From a virus: a stretch of DNA of 27,489 nucleotides. Positions within the stretch are counted from its first letter, which is position 1. Every line of letters begins with the position of its first letter. The translations under genes were made by a program, and so were the position numbers. The notes beneath the pieces were generated by a model, which was given only the letters and a program-made list of their open reading frames with translations, ran no database searches and had not been told where the DNA came from. The stretch lies in IMG/VR virus record IMGVR_UViG_3300031515_000003, positions 1-27,489 of that record. One strand, 5' to 3'. Of the stretch, positions 15,573 through 23,693 are shown piece by piece.

Positions 15573-16402
15573 TAAAAAAAATTGTTATTGGCGATCTAAC
15601 AATATCACCCGAAAACGGCTACTTTATTCAATCTATAAAGGATTTAGGATATAAAACCAAATATCCGGTAGCCTCTATTTTGTATTTACACGGAGTAAAG
15701 ATTGGTGATTTATTTTTTGAAAATAAAGCGTTGGCGGTTGAACTAAAAATCGGGGCTTCAACAATCGATGATTTAATTGAAAAAAGAAGTAAGATTTATG
15801 AGAAATTGACATTAAAGGAATACGGTGATGATAAGATAACAATTGAGTTTCATTTAGGCAATAACTTAATTTTAGAAGCCAAAGGGGTGGTTAAAGATGT
15901 TAATTCTGATTTGGTGGTTGATAATTTAACAACTTGCGATTTATCATTCACAATTGAACTTGAGGAACCATTTTTAAAATCAAAGCAAGTTTATGAGGTA
16001 ATTTTTGGAATAACCAAAGGTGGCGGGGCTTCAGTACCAATGGCAATTCCCTTAAATATGACGCAAGGCTCAAGCGGATTTTCACTTGTTAATAACGGAG
16101 GCAATATTTTCTCTTTCCCAGAGATTTATTTCTACGGCAAATTGACTAATCCTGTGCTTTTAAACAAAACTACCGGTAAATCAATCTCTTTTAATCAATA
16201 TATAGAAAGTGGCAATTATATTTACGTTGATACTTATAATCGGATTGTTATTGATAACTTAGGAAATAACAAAAGAGATAAAATGAGTGGGGATTTTGTG
16301 ATTTTGGAAAAAGGCGAAAATCAATTTACTTTGTCATCTGATGTGCCAACCGAAAATGGCTATGTGAAGTTTATTTATAAGTATTTCTATATCTCAATAT
16401 GA
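15569..16402 (+). CDS. Distal tail protein (Dit-like)
   Basis: The 277-residue protein comes directly after the tape measure gene, the standard Dit position. The N-terminal half is a beta domain (IVIGDLTISPENGYFIQSIK and later LYLHGVKIGD), and the middle LSFTIELEEPFLKSK matches the siphovirus tail-component pattern. The C-terminal half is a galectin-like beta sandwich (FPEIYFYGKLTNPVLLNKTT). It would form the hexameric ring at the tail tip. Coupled by ATGA overlaps on both sides. Confidence 0.75.
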   Translation: MIKKIVIGDLTISPENGYFIQSIKDLGYKTKYPVASILYLHGVKIGDLFFENKALAVELKIGASTIDDLIEKRSKIYEKLTLKEYGDDKITIEFHLGNNLILEAKGVVKDVNSDLVVDNLTTCDLSFTIELEEPFLKSKQVYEVIFGITKGGGASVPMAIPLNMTQGSSGFSLVNNGGNIFSFPEIYFYGKLTNPVLLNKTTGKSISFNQYIESGNYIYVDTYNRIVIDNLGNNKRDKMSGDFVILEKGENQFTLSSDVPTENGYVKFIYKYFYISI

Positions 16403-17424
16403 TTGGCAACTGGCGGGCTTTTTTGTATGACAAATCCGATGTTTTTTTAGCCGAACTTCCAATGGAAGGGCTTAGTATAACTTTTGAATTAAATGGTATT
16501 CCGAAAGCTCAAATTAGGGTAAACTATCATATTTTCAAAGACTGGATGACAAGACAAAACATAGCAGTTAATGATGTTTTATCATCAGGTTTTAGGTGGG
16601 TAAAAATCACTCGAAATAATACCGTTATTTTCAAAGGAATATTGACTGAAGCATCAGTTAGAAAATATGTGATGGATATAAATGTCTTTTTAACTTTTAG
16701 AGGATGGCTTGCTTATTTTGAAAAACGATATATCACCAAAACCTATACAAACACCGATGCGGGTCAAATCGCTTGGGATATGATTTTAACCGCTCAAGGT
16801 GAAACATATGGGAATATTGGAATAACACAGGGAACAATTCAAACAACGGTTTCTCGGGATAGAACATATAAGGATGATGATATAGCAAAAAATATTATTC
16901 ATTTAACAAATTTTGAAATAATAAACGGGTTTGAGTTTGAAATAACCAATGATAAAGTCCTTACTGTCAAATCACGAATCGGGACGGATAAGCCATACAT
17001 TGTTTTTGATAGAGCAAATATCAAATCGTGGCAGATTGATTATAAACTGTCTTTACTTTTGACAAATGAAGTTATCGCTTACGGGGAAGGAATTGGTGAT
17101 GATCAACTAAAAGTGGTAAGAGAAGCGTCAAATATTTATAAGGACAAATGGTATTTACTTGAAGATATTTATAACAACATCTCAGTCAAAGAACAATCAA
17201 CACTTGAAGCACAAGCGGACAAATATATAGATCAAAACAAAGATGCGTCAAAAGTTTTTAATATCACAGTAATAACCAATAACATTGATTTAAACGACTA
17301 TAATGTTGGCGATGGAGTTAAAGTTGAGATTGAGGATATAATAAACGGAATTTATAGGATTAAAACAAAAGAAATCTATGTTAATGAAGGCAGTGAAGAA
17401 ATAAGGTTAGAATTTTTGTTTTAA
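16399..17424 (+). CDS. Tail hub/baseplate protein (Gp37-like)
   Basis: The 341 residues are beta-rich, starting WRAFLYDKSDVFLAELPMEG, with TRNNTVIFKGILTEASVRKY and DAGQIAWDMILTAQGETYGN. This matches siphovirus tail proteins of the ReqiPepy6 Gp37/Tal N-terminal type, which form the trimeric hub below Dit. There is no C-terminal lytic or fibre extension; the fibres are encoded by the next genes. It overlaps the preceding gene by four bases. Confidence 0.7.
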   Translation: MIGNWRAFLYDKSDVFLAELPMEGLSITFELNGIPKAQIRVNYHIFKDWMTRQNIAVNDVLSSGFRWVKITRNNTVIFKGILTEASVRKYVMDINVFLTFRGWLAYFEKRYITKTYTNTDAGQIAWDMILTAQGETYGNIGITQGTIQTTVSRDRTYKDDDIAKNIIHLTNFEIINGFEFEITNDKVLTVKSRIGTDKPYIVFDRANIKSWQIDYKLSLLLTNEVIAYGEGIGDDQLKVVREASNIYKDKWYLLEDIYNNISVKEQSTLEAQADKYIDQNKDASKVFNITVITNNIDLNDYNVGDGVKVEIEDIINGIYRIKTKEIYVNEGSEEIRLEFLF

Positions 17425-17429
17425 AAATT

Positions 17430-18332
17430 ATGGATAATTTTTTAGAGGAATTTAAAAAATTGAAAGAAAAGGTTGAAGCGTTGGAAAAAAGAACTTTGTC
17501 AAGTTTAAAACTTGATAGTTTAACTACTGGGATAATAAAACCATCTTCAGATTCAAATTCAGCGATTAAAATAACAAAAGCAGACGGAGAAACTAATGTT
17601 TTAAGTATAGATACTATTAATAATCGTGTTGGCATTAATACAATTAGTCCTTTGCACAATTTTCAAGTTTACAGAACATCACTTGTTGACCCATCTCTAA
17701 CATTTACAACTAACGCTACTGCAGGGATAAGAACAGAAAATATTGATATTGTTTTTGGAGCATACACGACTCATCCATGGGCAGCGTGGATTCAGGCCCG
17801 TCATACAACTAACCAAGCCTGGCCTTTAGTTATTAATCCCCTTGGAGGAAACGTTGGCATTGGGACAAATGCACCATCAGAAAAATTAGAAGTAAATGGC
17901 AATGTTAAAGTTAGTGGAATAAAAGTATCAAATGGAGTTTTTAGATCTTTGACAAGATCTGATTTTCTTTTAGTTTTACAAAGTGATAGAAATATGGTTT
18001 TATATGATAATGGCACAGCTATTTGGAGTTCAGGAACGGGTCAATCGGATATTAGACTAAAAAAAAATATTAAAGAAATGGAAAGTGTTTTAGAAAATAT
18101 AAAAAAAATAAGAGTTGTCAGATTTAACTATAAAAACTATCAACCAAAAAAACAACAAATAGGAATAATAGCTCAAGAATTAGAAAAATATTATCCAGAA
18201 TTTATTTTTACTGATAAAAAAGGCTATAAATTAATATTTTATGATAAATTAACAACGATTTTAATAAAAGCAATTCAAGAATTATCATTAAAAGTTGAAA
18301 ATTTAGAAAAAAAATATGAAAAACTTAACTAG
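17430..18332 (+). CDS. Tail fibre with lectin motif and S74 self-cleaving chaperone
   Basis: The 300 residues start with a coiled coil (about 3-22), then a Thr/Asn-rich beta region with NVGIGTNAPSEKLEVNGN (141-158), a common fibre repeat. Residues 178-203 contain LVLQSDRNMVLYDNGTAIWS. Q184, D186, N188, V190 and Y192 give the QxDxNxVxY mannose-binding motif of bulb-type lectins. From S206, SDIRLKKNI and IGIIAQELEKYYPE mark a Peptidase_S74 intramolecular chaperone, which trimerises the fibre and cuts itself off at the Ser of the Ser-Lys dyad. It probably contributes to host binding through a sugar. The C-terminal coiled coil is typical of this chaperone. Confidence 0.85.
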   Translation: MDNFLEEFKKLKEKVEALEKRTLSSLKLDSLTTGIIKPSSDSNSAIKITKADGETNVLSIDTINNRVGINTISPLHNFQVYRTSLVDPSLTFTTNATAGIRTENIDIVFGAYTTHPWAAWIQARHTTNQAWPLVINPLGGNVGIGTNAPSEKLEVNGNVKVSGIKVSNGVFRSLTRSDFLLVLQSDRNMVLYDNGTAIWSSGTGQSDIRLKKNIKEMESVLENIKKIRVVRFNYKNYQPKKQQIGIIAQELEKYYPEFIFTDKKGYKLIFYDKLTTILIKAIQELSLKVENLEKKYEKLN

Positions 18333-18477
18333 TCAAGAGTTTGATATTATCATTCAAGCTCTATACAACTCAAACGTCAGGGTGGCTGACGCACCAATAA
18401 TTTTAAGATTAATTGAAAAAATCTTAAAAATTAAAGAAGAAAGTCAAAAAGAAGAAACTCAAAAACAAAAAAAATAA
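18316..18477 (+). CDS. Small helical protein, 53 aa, unknown
   Basis: ATG 18316 lies within the end of the fibre gene. The product (LTSQEFDIIIQALYNSNVRV, then ILRLIEKILKIKEES and a Lys/Gln tail) is a compact, probably helical protein. Short helical proteins of this kind are frequent beside fibre genes. No family recognised. The balanced hydrophobic pattern supports coding. Confidence 0.55.
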   Translation: MKNLTSQEFDIIIQALYNSNVRVADAPIILRLIEKILKIKEESQKEETQKQKK

Positions 18478-18485
18478 CCCTCCCT

Positions 18486-18500
18486 CCATAAAATATTTAT
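18486..18500 (+). promoter_or_regulatory. Late-promoter-like motif after the S74 fibre
   Basis: CCATAAAATATTTAT ends directly at ATG 18501, matching the copies at 4283 and 6283 in spacing. It probably drives the baseplate protein gene at 18596 through a micro-frame. Confidence 0.6.
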
Positions 18501-18572
18501 ATGATCGACTTTCAAAAAATAAAACAAAAAGAGGAAAAAGGAATTGATTTAAAAGAATTGATCATTTATTAG
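18501..18572 (+). CDS. Micro-frame of 23 codons behind the late motif
   Basis: MIDFQKIKQKEEKGIDLKEL, then IIY and a stop. It begins exactly where the motif places the start and ends 23 bases before the next gene. It could be a leader peptide or a small protein. Support comes mainly from the motif. Confidence 0.35.
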   Translation: MIDFQKIKQKEEKGIDLKELIIY

Positions 18573-18595
18573 TTTATTAACAAAGCAAAAAATCT

Positions 18596-19474
18596 ATGGC
18601 TAAATATATCTCAATCAGACAAGGAACTTCCGCACATCCCGAACAATCCGTTGCTCACTTAACACACGATTTAATATATCAAACAGGGGTTGTTGATTTA
18701 ACTTCCGATTGGAAAGTCACTGAAAACAATCCGCAAAACTTAAGTGTTAATATAGAGCCAGGTCGAGGCTTTTTCAAAAAAACAGTAATGACATATCACG
18801 GCTATTCAGACGCGGTTGAAAACATAACAATTACATCTAACAATTCAGGCAATCCTCGAATTGATGCGGTTGTATTATATGTTGACTTATCAGTAACTCC
18901 TAATTCAGACGCTTCAAATGTTTTGAAATCAAGGGTAATTCAGGGAACACCGGCTTCATCACCATTACCACCAACGGATAATGAAATACAAACAGTAATA
19001 GGAGCAGGAAATCCATTTTTACGATTGGCCAATGTTTACGTTGCTAATGGGGCTTCGTCTATCACCAATGCTAATATCACAGACACAAGAGTGCCAGCGT
19101 ATTTAAAAACACCAAATGGAATTAAGGATCAAAGGATTATCAATCCAACCACCAAAGGAGGAAAACAAGAGGTTTTTCAAACATCAGGAAGTGGAAATAT
19201 TACTTTGGATTTTGGTAGTTATAATGTTTTTAAAATCACACTTACCGGCAATGCTACTTTAAGTTTTATCAACGCCGAAGTTGGCCAGTTTAGAAAGATT
19301 GATTTAATTCAAGATGGAAATGGTTCAAGAACCGTCAATTGGCCAACAGGAATCAAATGGCCAGATGGGGTGGCACCAGTATTGACACCAACAGCAAATA
19401 AAACTGATAGTTTTGTTATTGAGGTTATAGGAACAAATCAATACAACGGTTATATAGTTGGTCAAAACTTATGA
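18596..19474 (+). CDS. Baseplate or tail fibre structural protein
   Basis: The 292 residues start ISIRQGTSAHPEQSVAHLTH and continue with MTYHGYSDAVENITI, GNPRIDAVVLYVDL and RLANVYVANGASSITNANIT. I know this arrangement from phage upper-baseplate or adaptor proteins that hold receptor-binding proteins. The C-terminal 100 residues (SGNITLDFGSYNVFKITLTG, NWPTGIKWPDG) form a beta-rich domain seen at fibre tips. No enzymatic residues are visible. It overlaps the next small gene by four bases. Confidence 0.7.
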   Translation: MAKYISIRQGTSAHPEQSVAHLTHDLIYQTGVVDLTSDWKVTENNPQNLSVNIEPGRGFFKKTVMTYHGYSDAVENITITSNNSGNPRIDAVVLYVDLSVTPNSDASNVLKSRVIQGTPASSPLPPTDNEIQTVIGAGNPFLRLANVYVANGASSITNANITDTRVPAYLKTPNGIKDQRIINPTTKGGKQEVFQTSGSGNITLDFGSYNVFKITLTGNATLSFINAEVGQFRKIDLIQDGNGSRTVNWPTGIKWPDGVAPVLTPTANKTDSFVIEVIGTNQYNGYIVGQNL

Positions 19475-19653
19475 TTAATACAATTTTTGTTATTCAAGGG
19501 TATGAACAAAAAATGGAAGATGGAAGGCTTTTAGATGTGGTTGTTTTTGAAGTTTATGCTAAAAATGAAAAAGAAGCGATAAACAAAGCAAAGAAATATC
19601 TAAAAAAACCATTTTATAGAGTTAGCAATATTATTGAAAAAAATGAAAAATGA
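19471..19653 (+). CDS. Small protein, 60 aa, unknown
   Basis: It reads INTIFVIQGYEQKMEDGRLL, VVVFEVYAKNEKEAINKAKK: a beta-beta-alpha pattern. It is held between two fibre genes by ATGA overlaps, so it is translated with them and may be a fibre chaperone. Family not recognised. Confidence 0.6.
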   Translation: MINTIFVIQGYEQKMEDGRLLDVVVFEVYAKNEKEAINKAKKYLKKPFYRVSNIIEKNEK

Positions 19654-20930
19654 GAATTCCCAAAGATGTTATTTTAATTTGGACAGGGTTGAACTCAAAT
19701 ATCCCATCGGGTTGGACGAGGGAGACTTTATTAGACGACAAATTTCCAAAAGCTTGGGGAAGTGAAAATCCAAATGTTATCGGTGGAGCAGCAACCCATA
19801 GTCATACAACACAACCACACTCCCATAATTTAAGCAATCATAATCATTCATATACTTTAAATCCAGATCCAAATACTCAGGCTGGTGGAGTATGGGGTGG
19901 TGGTCAAAGTATTAGAGATGGTCATACGCATACAGGAACAAGTGGTAATGTTATTGGCGGGACTACTTCATCTGATAGTTTTACAACTGGTCAAGCGTCT
20001 AATTTACCACCATATTATGAAGTTATTTTTATCAAAGCTGGTTTAACCTCACTTCTCCAAGATGGGATTATTGCTTTATGGGGTAATAATAATCCACCAT
20101 CAGATTGGCAAATTTGTAATGGTGACAATGAAAGTCCAGATTTAAGAAACAGATATATTAAAGGTGCACCAACTAATGAAAATGCTGGTGGTATTGGTGG
20201 AAGTTATTATAATACACATAGTGTAAATCATAATCATACCCCAAGCCCACATTATCACGCAACCTCAACAAGCAATCAATCATCAGATGCTCGTGCTGGT
20301 TTAGGCGGAAGTAATGAATTTGCTGTTCCTTATTGGCATACTCATCAGGTTAGTTTTGGTAATTCAATTCAAAATATAAATGAATTTACTGGCAACTATA
20401 ACACTTCTGAAATAGTTGAGCCAGCTTATAAAAAAGTTTTAGCAATACAATTTAAGACTGGTGCTATAAAAAGAAAAGGAATAATTGGTTTATGGTTGGG
20501 TGATGTTAACAACATTCCAAAAGGTTGGGTTTTGTGTGACGGAAATAACGGGACGATAGATTTAAGAGATAAGTTTATAAAAATAGCAAATACTCCAGAT
20601 GAGGTTGGAATGACGGGTGGAAGCAACACTCATACTCATGCTAATTTTTCCCATAGTCATACTGGAAATACAAGTCATACTCATTCTGCTTCGTCTGATG
20701 CACACCGAAATCATCCAACACTAATTCAAGCAGGTAATGCTAGTCATTATCATAGAACTATTGCTGGAAATTATCATCAAAGTATTAGTGTAAATTCAGT
20801 TTTAGCAAATTATGATAGTGCAAATATAGTATTTAATCAAGCTGATAACCAACCACCATATAGAACAGTTGCTTATATTCAATTTCAAAAAGAAATTTAT
20901 GGTGGAAGCGCGCTTTTAAACTTCATTTAA
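19650..20930 (+). CDS. Tail fibre with three tandem tail-collar-like repeats
   Basis: The 426 residues form three similar units, about 1-128, 132-270 and 276-415. Each unit starts with a Trp segment (ILIWTG, IALWGN, IGLWLG) and 'nnIPkGW.lCdG', goes on to a DLRdkFIK segment, a Gly run, a His-rich stretch (THSHTT, NHNHTPSPHYH, THTHANFSHSHT) and ends with PPYYEVIFIKA, PAYKKVLAIQF or PPYRTVAYIQF. This is the phage tail-collar pattern of T4 gp12-type fibres, in which HxH motifs of three chains bind metal. Here one chain carries three copies. It is a likely receptor-binding fibre. Confidence 0.8.
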   Translation: MRIPKDVILIWTGLNSNIPSGWTRETLLDDKFPKAWGSENPNVIGGAATHSHTTQPHSHNLSNHNHSYTLNPDPNTQAGGVWGGGQSIRDGHTHTGTSGNVIGGTTSSDSFTTGQASNLPPYYEVIFIKAGLTSLLQDGIIALWGNNNPPSDWQICNGDNESPDLRNRYIKGAPTNENAGGIGGSYYNTHSVNHNHTPSPHYHATSTSNQSSDARAGLGGSNEFAVPYWHTHQVSFGNSIQNINEFTGNYNTSEIVEPAYKKVLAIQFKTGAIKRKGIIGLWLGDVNNIPKGWVLCDGNNGTIDLRDKFIKIANTPDEVGMTGGSNTHTHANFSHSHTGNTSHTHSASSDAHRNHPTLIQAGNASHYHRTIAGNYHQSISVNSVLANYDSANIVFNQADNQPPYRTVAYIQFQKEIYGGSALLNFI

Positions 20931-20964
20931 ATCATCCTACCTTAAAAAAAATATAACCTCTCGA

Positions 20965-20981
20965 CCATAAAATATTTTTGT
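20965..20981 (+). promoter_or_regulatory. Late-promoter-like motif before the endolysin gene
   Basis: CCATAAAATATTTTTGT ends at ATG 20982, giving a start two bases further from the motif than at 4283. It marks the lysis cassette as its own transcription unit. Confidence 0.6.
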
Positions 20982-21968
20982 ATGAAAATCAATTTACCAA
21001 AAATATACAGTCAAAATGATGAGCGGTGGAAAAACAAGACGCTTGGGACAAAAGGAACTATTGGTGCTTATGGTTGTCTTTTAACCGATATAGCAATGCT
21101 ATGTGTATATTTTGGAAAAAATGAGACACCGGACACCCTTAATGAAAAACTAAAAGCAAATGGAGGATTTGTAAACGGCAACTTGTATGTTTGGGGAGCA
21201 TTGACTAAAATTTTTCCTGATATAACCTATCAAGGTCAAGTTTTAACTCCTGACCCTCTTACCAAAACCCAGATGGATTTTATAAGAGCAAGAATAAATG
21301 AAGGTTATCCAGTAGTTTTACAGATAGATGCGATCCCATCTACCTCTCAATTAGATGAGCACTGGATTTTAGCCGTTGATTATGATGGAGACGACTTTAT
21401 TGTCGTTGACCCGTGGGACGGAGCGGTAAAGAGAATAACCTCTTGGGGCGTTCAACCTCAAAAATTAATCTACGCTTATGCTTGGTATAAAGGAACCCCT
21501 GCTAAGCCAACTGGCGATTATTATCTTGGAATTGATTTAAACAATAAAGAAAGTGTAAAAGTGTGTGTTCAAACTTGGAAAGATGTGGTTGATGGGAAAT
21601 TTATAAAAAAAGAAGAATATGATAAGGTGGTTAATGAACTAAACGAATTAAAGAAAAAACAATTAAATGCTGAAGTTTTGCTTACTGAAAAAAACACATT
21701 AGCACTCAAACTTCAGGAATGCGAAAAACAAAGGGATATATACAAGGCTGAATATGACAATGCAACTAAAGAAGGTGGCTATATTGAACAAATTAAGTAT
21801 TTAGAAGAAATAAAAAAGAAACAAATTGATGAGATTTCTGAACTAACCCGCCAAGTAAACTACTGGCAAACAAAATACAACTTAATCAAAAAATCAGGTT
21901 TAAAGTTTATCCAGCACGCGGTTATTTTACTTTGCGAAAAGGCTGGGATTGATCTATCAAAAATATGA
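20982..21968 (+). CDS. Endolysin, C39-like cysteine peptidase with coiled coil
   Basis: The 328-residue protein has an N-terminal papain-like C39 peptidase domain (about 1-170). The nucleophile is C32 in IGAYGCLLTDIAML, H127 is in DEHWILAVDYDGD, and D143 is in VVDPWDG. This is the family that cuts peptide links in the cell wall. Residues about 200-300 form a coiled coil (LNELKKKQLNAEVLL, EIKKKQIDEISELTRQ). No signal peptide is seen, so release needs a holin. It heads the lysis cassette, and the following membrane genes fit that role. A tail-borne peptidoglycan hydrolase is the alternative. Confidence 0.8.
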   Translation: MKINLPKIYSQNDERWKNKTLGTKGTIGAYGCLLTDIAMLCVYFGKNETPDTLNEKLKANGGFVNGNLYVWGALTKIFPDITYQGQVLTPDPLTKTQMDFIRARINEGYPVVLQIDAIPSTSQLDEHWILAVDYDGDDFIVVDPWDGAVKRITSWGVQPQKLIYAYAWYKGTPAKPTGDYYLGIDLNNKESVKVCVQTWKDVVDGKFIKKEEYDKVVNELNELKKKQLNAEVLLTEKNTLALKLQECEKQRDIYKAEYDNATKEGGYIEQIKYLEEIKKKQIDEISELTRQVNYWQTKYNLIKKSGLKFIQHAVILLCEKAGIDLSKI

Positions 21969-22237
21969 AAAAAGACGACCTAATCCAAAAGTTTATTGAA
22001 ATGAATGAAAAAACCATAACCTTTATGGATAAGGTTTCTTCTGTTTTGGAAGAATTAAATGATAATAACAAACTTCACAAGCAAGCAATAGATATTAATA
22101 CGCAAGCAACAAAAGAGATGACGCAAATAACAAAAGAAATGATAAAGCATTTAAATAAAATTTGGTATATCTTATTTTTAGTTATTTTAGCCCTTATAGT
22201 TTTAGCGGGGGCTGAAAAAGTTCTTAAATTTATTTAA
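21965..22237 (+). CDS. XhlA-like coiled-coil protein with C-terminal membrane anchor
   Basis: The 90 residues begin with helical, heptad-like sequence (about 1-65: IQKFIEMNEKTITFMDKVSS, EMTQITKEMIKHLNKI) and end with one membrane segment (about 67-88: IWYILFLVILALIVLAGAE). This shape is that of XhlA-type lysis accessory proteins, encoded next to endolysins. It overlaps the endolysin gene by four bases. A holin or a membrane-anchored regulator of lysis is possible. Confidence 0.55.
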   Translation: MKKDDLIQKFIEMNEKTITFMDKVSSVLEELNDNNKLHKQAIDINTQATKEMTQITKEMIKHLNKIWYILFLVILALIVLAGAEKVLKFI

Positions 22238-22241
22238 AACT

Positions 22242-22580
22242 ATGATAGAACATTGGTTTAAGTTCTCGGCAATTTTAAGGACTGCTGTTTATTTTTATAT
22301 CGGGCTTCTTTCAACTTTTCTAACAGTTTTATATTATCGGGCTTATTGGAAGTCCAAAACAACACCAATCATAAAATCACTCCAAGTTTTTTTAATGGGA
22401 ATTGCTTTTATGTTTTGTGTTTTGACAATTGCCTCATTAAGTTATGTTTTAGGAGAATTACATAAATATCAATTAGTTGTCTCATTTCTTATTTTCCCAG
22501 CAATTTTCCTTGCTATTGGATTGACTTTGTTTTTTTATAATTCAACAAACGAATATGAAGATAGGAATAAAAGAGAATAA
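22242..22580 (+). CDS. Three-helix membrane protein, possible holin
   Basis: The 112 residues have three membrane segments (about 13-33, 44-67 and 75-98) with short loops and a charged end (NEYEDRNKRE). In the lysis cassette this would fit a class I holin. I do not recognise a named family, and a plain membrane protein of other use is possible. It starts five bases after the preceding stop and has no clear ribosome site. Confidence 0.5.
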   Translation: MIEHWFKFSAILRTAVYFYIGLLSTFLTVLYYRAYWKSKTTPIIKSLQVFLMGIAFMFCVLTIASLSYVLGELHKYQLVVSFLIFPAIFLAIGLTLFFYNSTNEYEDRNKRE

Positions 22581-22701
22581 AAAATTTGGATTTTGGGTTG
22601 TTTATAAAAACTATAACAAACACGGATTAACTGATGTAAGAGAATACTTTACTAACAAAAATGACGCTGAAAAAAGGCTTTTAGAGTTAAAAGTTAAATA
22701 A
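22555..22701 (+). CDS. Small protein, 48 aa, unknown
   Basis: ATG 22555 lies in the end of the previous gene. The product contains KKFGFWVVYKNYNKHGLTDV and REYFTNKNDAEKRLLEL, a beta-beta-alpha pattern with aromatic strands that looks like a genuine small folded protein. It resembles in outline the 60-residue protein at 19471. Function unknown. Confidence 0.55.
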   Translation: MKIGIKENKKFGFWVVYKNYNKHGLTDVREYFTNKNDAEKRLLELKVK

Positions 22702-22706
22702 AAAAT

Positions 22707-22940
22707 ATGAAAAAATCACCAATTTTGGAAGCCATAAAAGAAGCTGGACGATATTCCGTTTTTATGGCAATATCAGTTTTTGTTTCAATCCTATCTCAAA
22801 AGTTAGCTAATATGCCGCAAAATGATGCGATGATTGTGATTTTAACTTTGGCTTTAAGAGTAGTGGATAAATATTTACACGAAAACAATAAAGAAAAAAG
22901 AGATGAAGAAATAAAACCATCAGGTTTATTACCATTTTAA
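22707..22940 (+). CDS. Small membrane protein, holin-like
   Basis: The 77 residues begin KKSPILEAIKEAGRYSVFMA with one membrane helix (about 16-36), then a second hydrophobic stretch (about 42-57: DAMIVILTLALRVVDKYL) and a hydrophilic end (HENNKEKRDEE). Two membrane helices and a charged tail are the plan of class II holins. It is the last gene of the plus-strand arm. It may act as holin or antiholin together with the product at 22242. Confidence 0.5.
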   Translation: MKKSPILEAIKEAGRYSVFMAISVFVSILSQKLANMPQNDAMIVILTLALRVVDKYLHENNKEKRDEEIKPSGLLPF

Positions 22941-22983
22941 TGTTTTTATATTTCAAAAAGATTTAGACCAGAATCACCAAAAG

Positions 22984-23181
22984 TTAATATATATTAAGCT
23001 CTTTTTCCCAAAATGAAATTGCATCCGGTAACGATTCAAAATACATTCTTTTAAGACTTTGATTTAAATCACCAACCAAATAACCATCTGGTGTTTTTAC
23101 ATCAACTACCATTAATAATCCATCTTCTTCGATAAAGTTTATTTTGTAATTATGATTTTTTAAAAGAATTGATTTAACCAT
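22984..23181 (-). CDS. Small protein, 65 aa, unknown
   Basis: It is the last gene of the leftward early arm. It reads VKSILLKNHNYKINFIEEDG, LLMVVDVKTPDGYLVGDLNQ, then an amphipathic helix: a beta-rich small fold. No family recognised. A TTGACA box lies upstream on the same strand, so it may have its own promoter. Confidence 0.55.
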   Translation of the reverse strand: MVKSILLKNHNYKINFIEEDGLLMVVDVKTPDGYLVGDLNQSLKRMYFESLPDAISFWEKELNIY

Positions 23182-23212
23182 ATTAAATTAAATTTAATTA
23201 TTAACTATATGT

Positions 23213-23241
23213 ATTAGGCCGTAAATTATTTGATTTGTCAA
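23213..23241 (-). promoter_or_regulatory. Possible promoter of the last early gene
   Basis: On the minus strand TTGACA (23241-23236) is followed after 17 bp by CCTAAT (23218-23213), a poor -10. The -35 is perfect. It could also serve a small RNA. Moderate to weak call. Confidence 0.35.
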
Positions 23242-23266
23242 GTCATTTTTATTATTAGAAGATTAA

Positions 23267-23623
23267 TTAAATAGAGCTTAATACATTTATAACTTCATCA
23301 ATATTGTCGGTCCAAATACCAATGCCACCGCATTTTTTAACTCTTTGTAAAAACTCTAGTTGAAAATCAGTAGGCTTTCTTCCCGGGGATTTTACCTCGA
23401 TTGCAATAAATTTACTTTTATAACAAGCAATAATATCGGAAACGCCGTATTGATTTTGATAGGGGAAAAAGTAGCGTTGGTTTTTGGGATTAAAGATGCC
23501 GCCATTGTAGATTTTTATTGCCACCGCTCCTATAGTATTTAGGTAATCAAGGATTGCTTTTTGCGTTTCTTTTTCATTAGCCAAAACCTTTATTTTTCTT
23601 TTTTTTATATCTTTATGTATCAT
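23267..23623 (-). CDS. VRR-NUC family nuclease
   Basis: The 118 residues carry the PD-(D/E)xK-type VRR-NUC core. E17 and E19 lie in the first helix (NEKETQKAILDYLN), D63 is in YGVSDIIACYKSK, and E76 and K78 are in FIAIEVKSPGRKPTDFQ, with Q88 after them. VRR-NUC enzymes act on branched DNA, and in phages they are usually coded with replication and recombination genes, as here. They may resolve replication or packaging intermediates. Length is normal for the stand-alone phage form. Confidence 0.85.
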   Translation of the reverse strand: MIHKDIKKRKIKVLANEKETQKAILDYLNTIGAVAIKIYNGGIFNPKNQRYFFPYQNQYGVSDIIACYKSKFIAIEVKSPGRKPTDFQLEFLQRVKKCGGIGIWTDNIDEVINVLSSI

Positions 23624-23693
23624 AAGATAACAGTTTTTATATCAAAATATATCATTTTTAACGATTAAAAAAATCTTATATTTCGAGTAATAA

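Noticed and set aside
19797-20705. CRISPR-like or simple DNA repeat suggested by CATAGTCATAC and similar words
   Set aside because: The words encode the His-rich collar loops, vary at codon level and are not regularly spaced.
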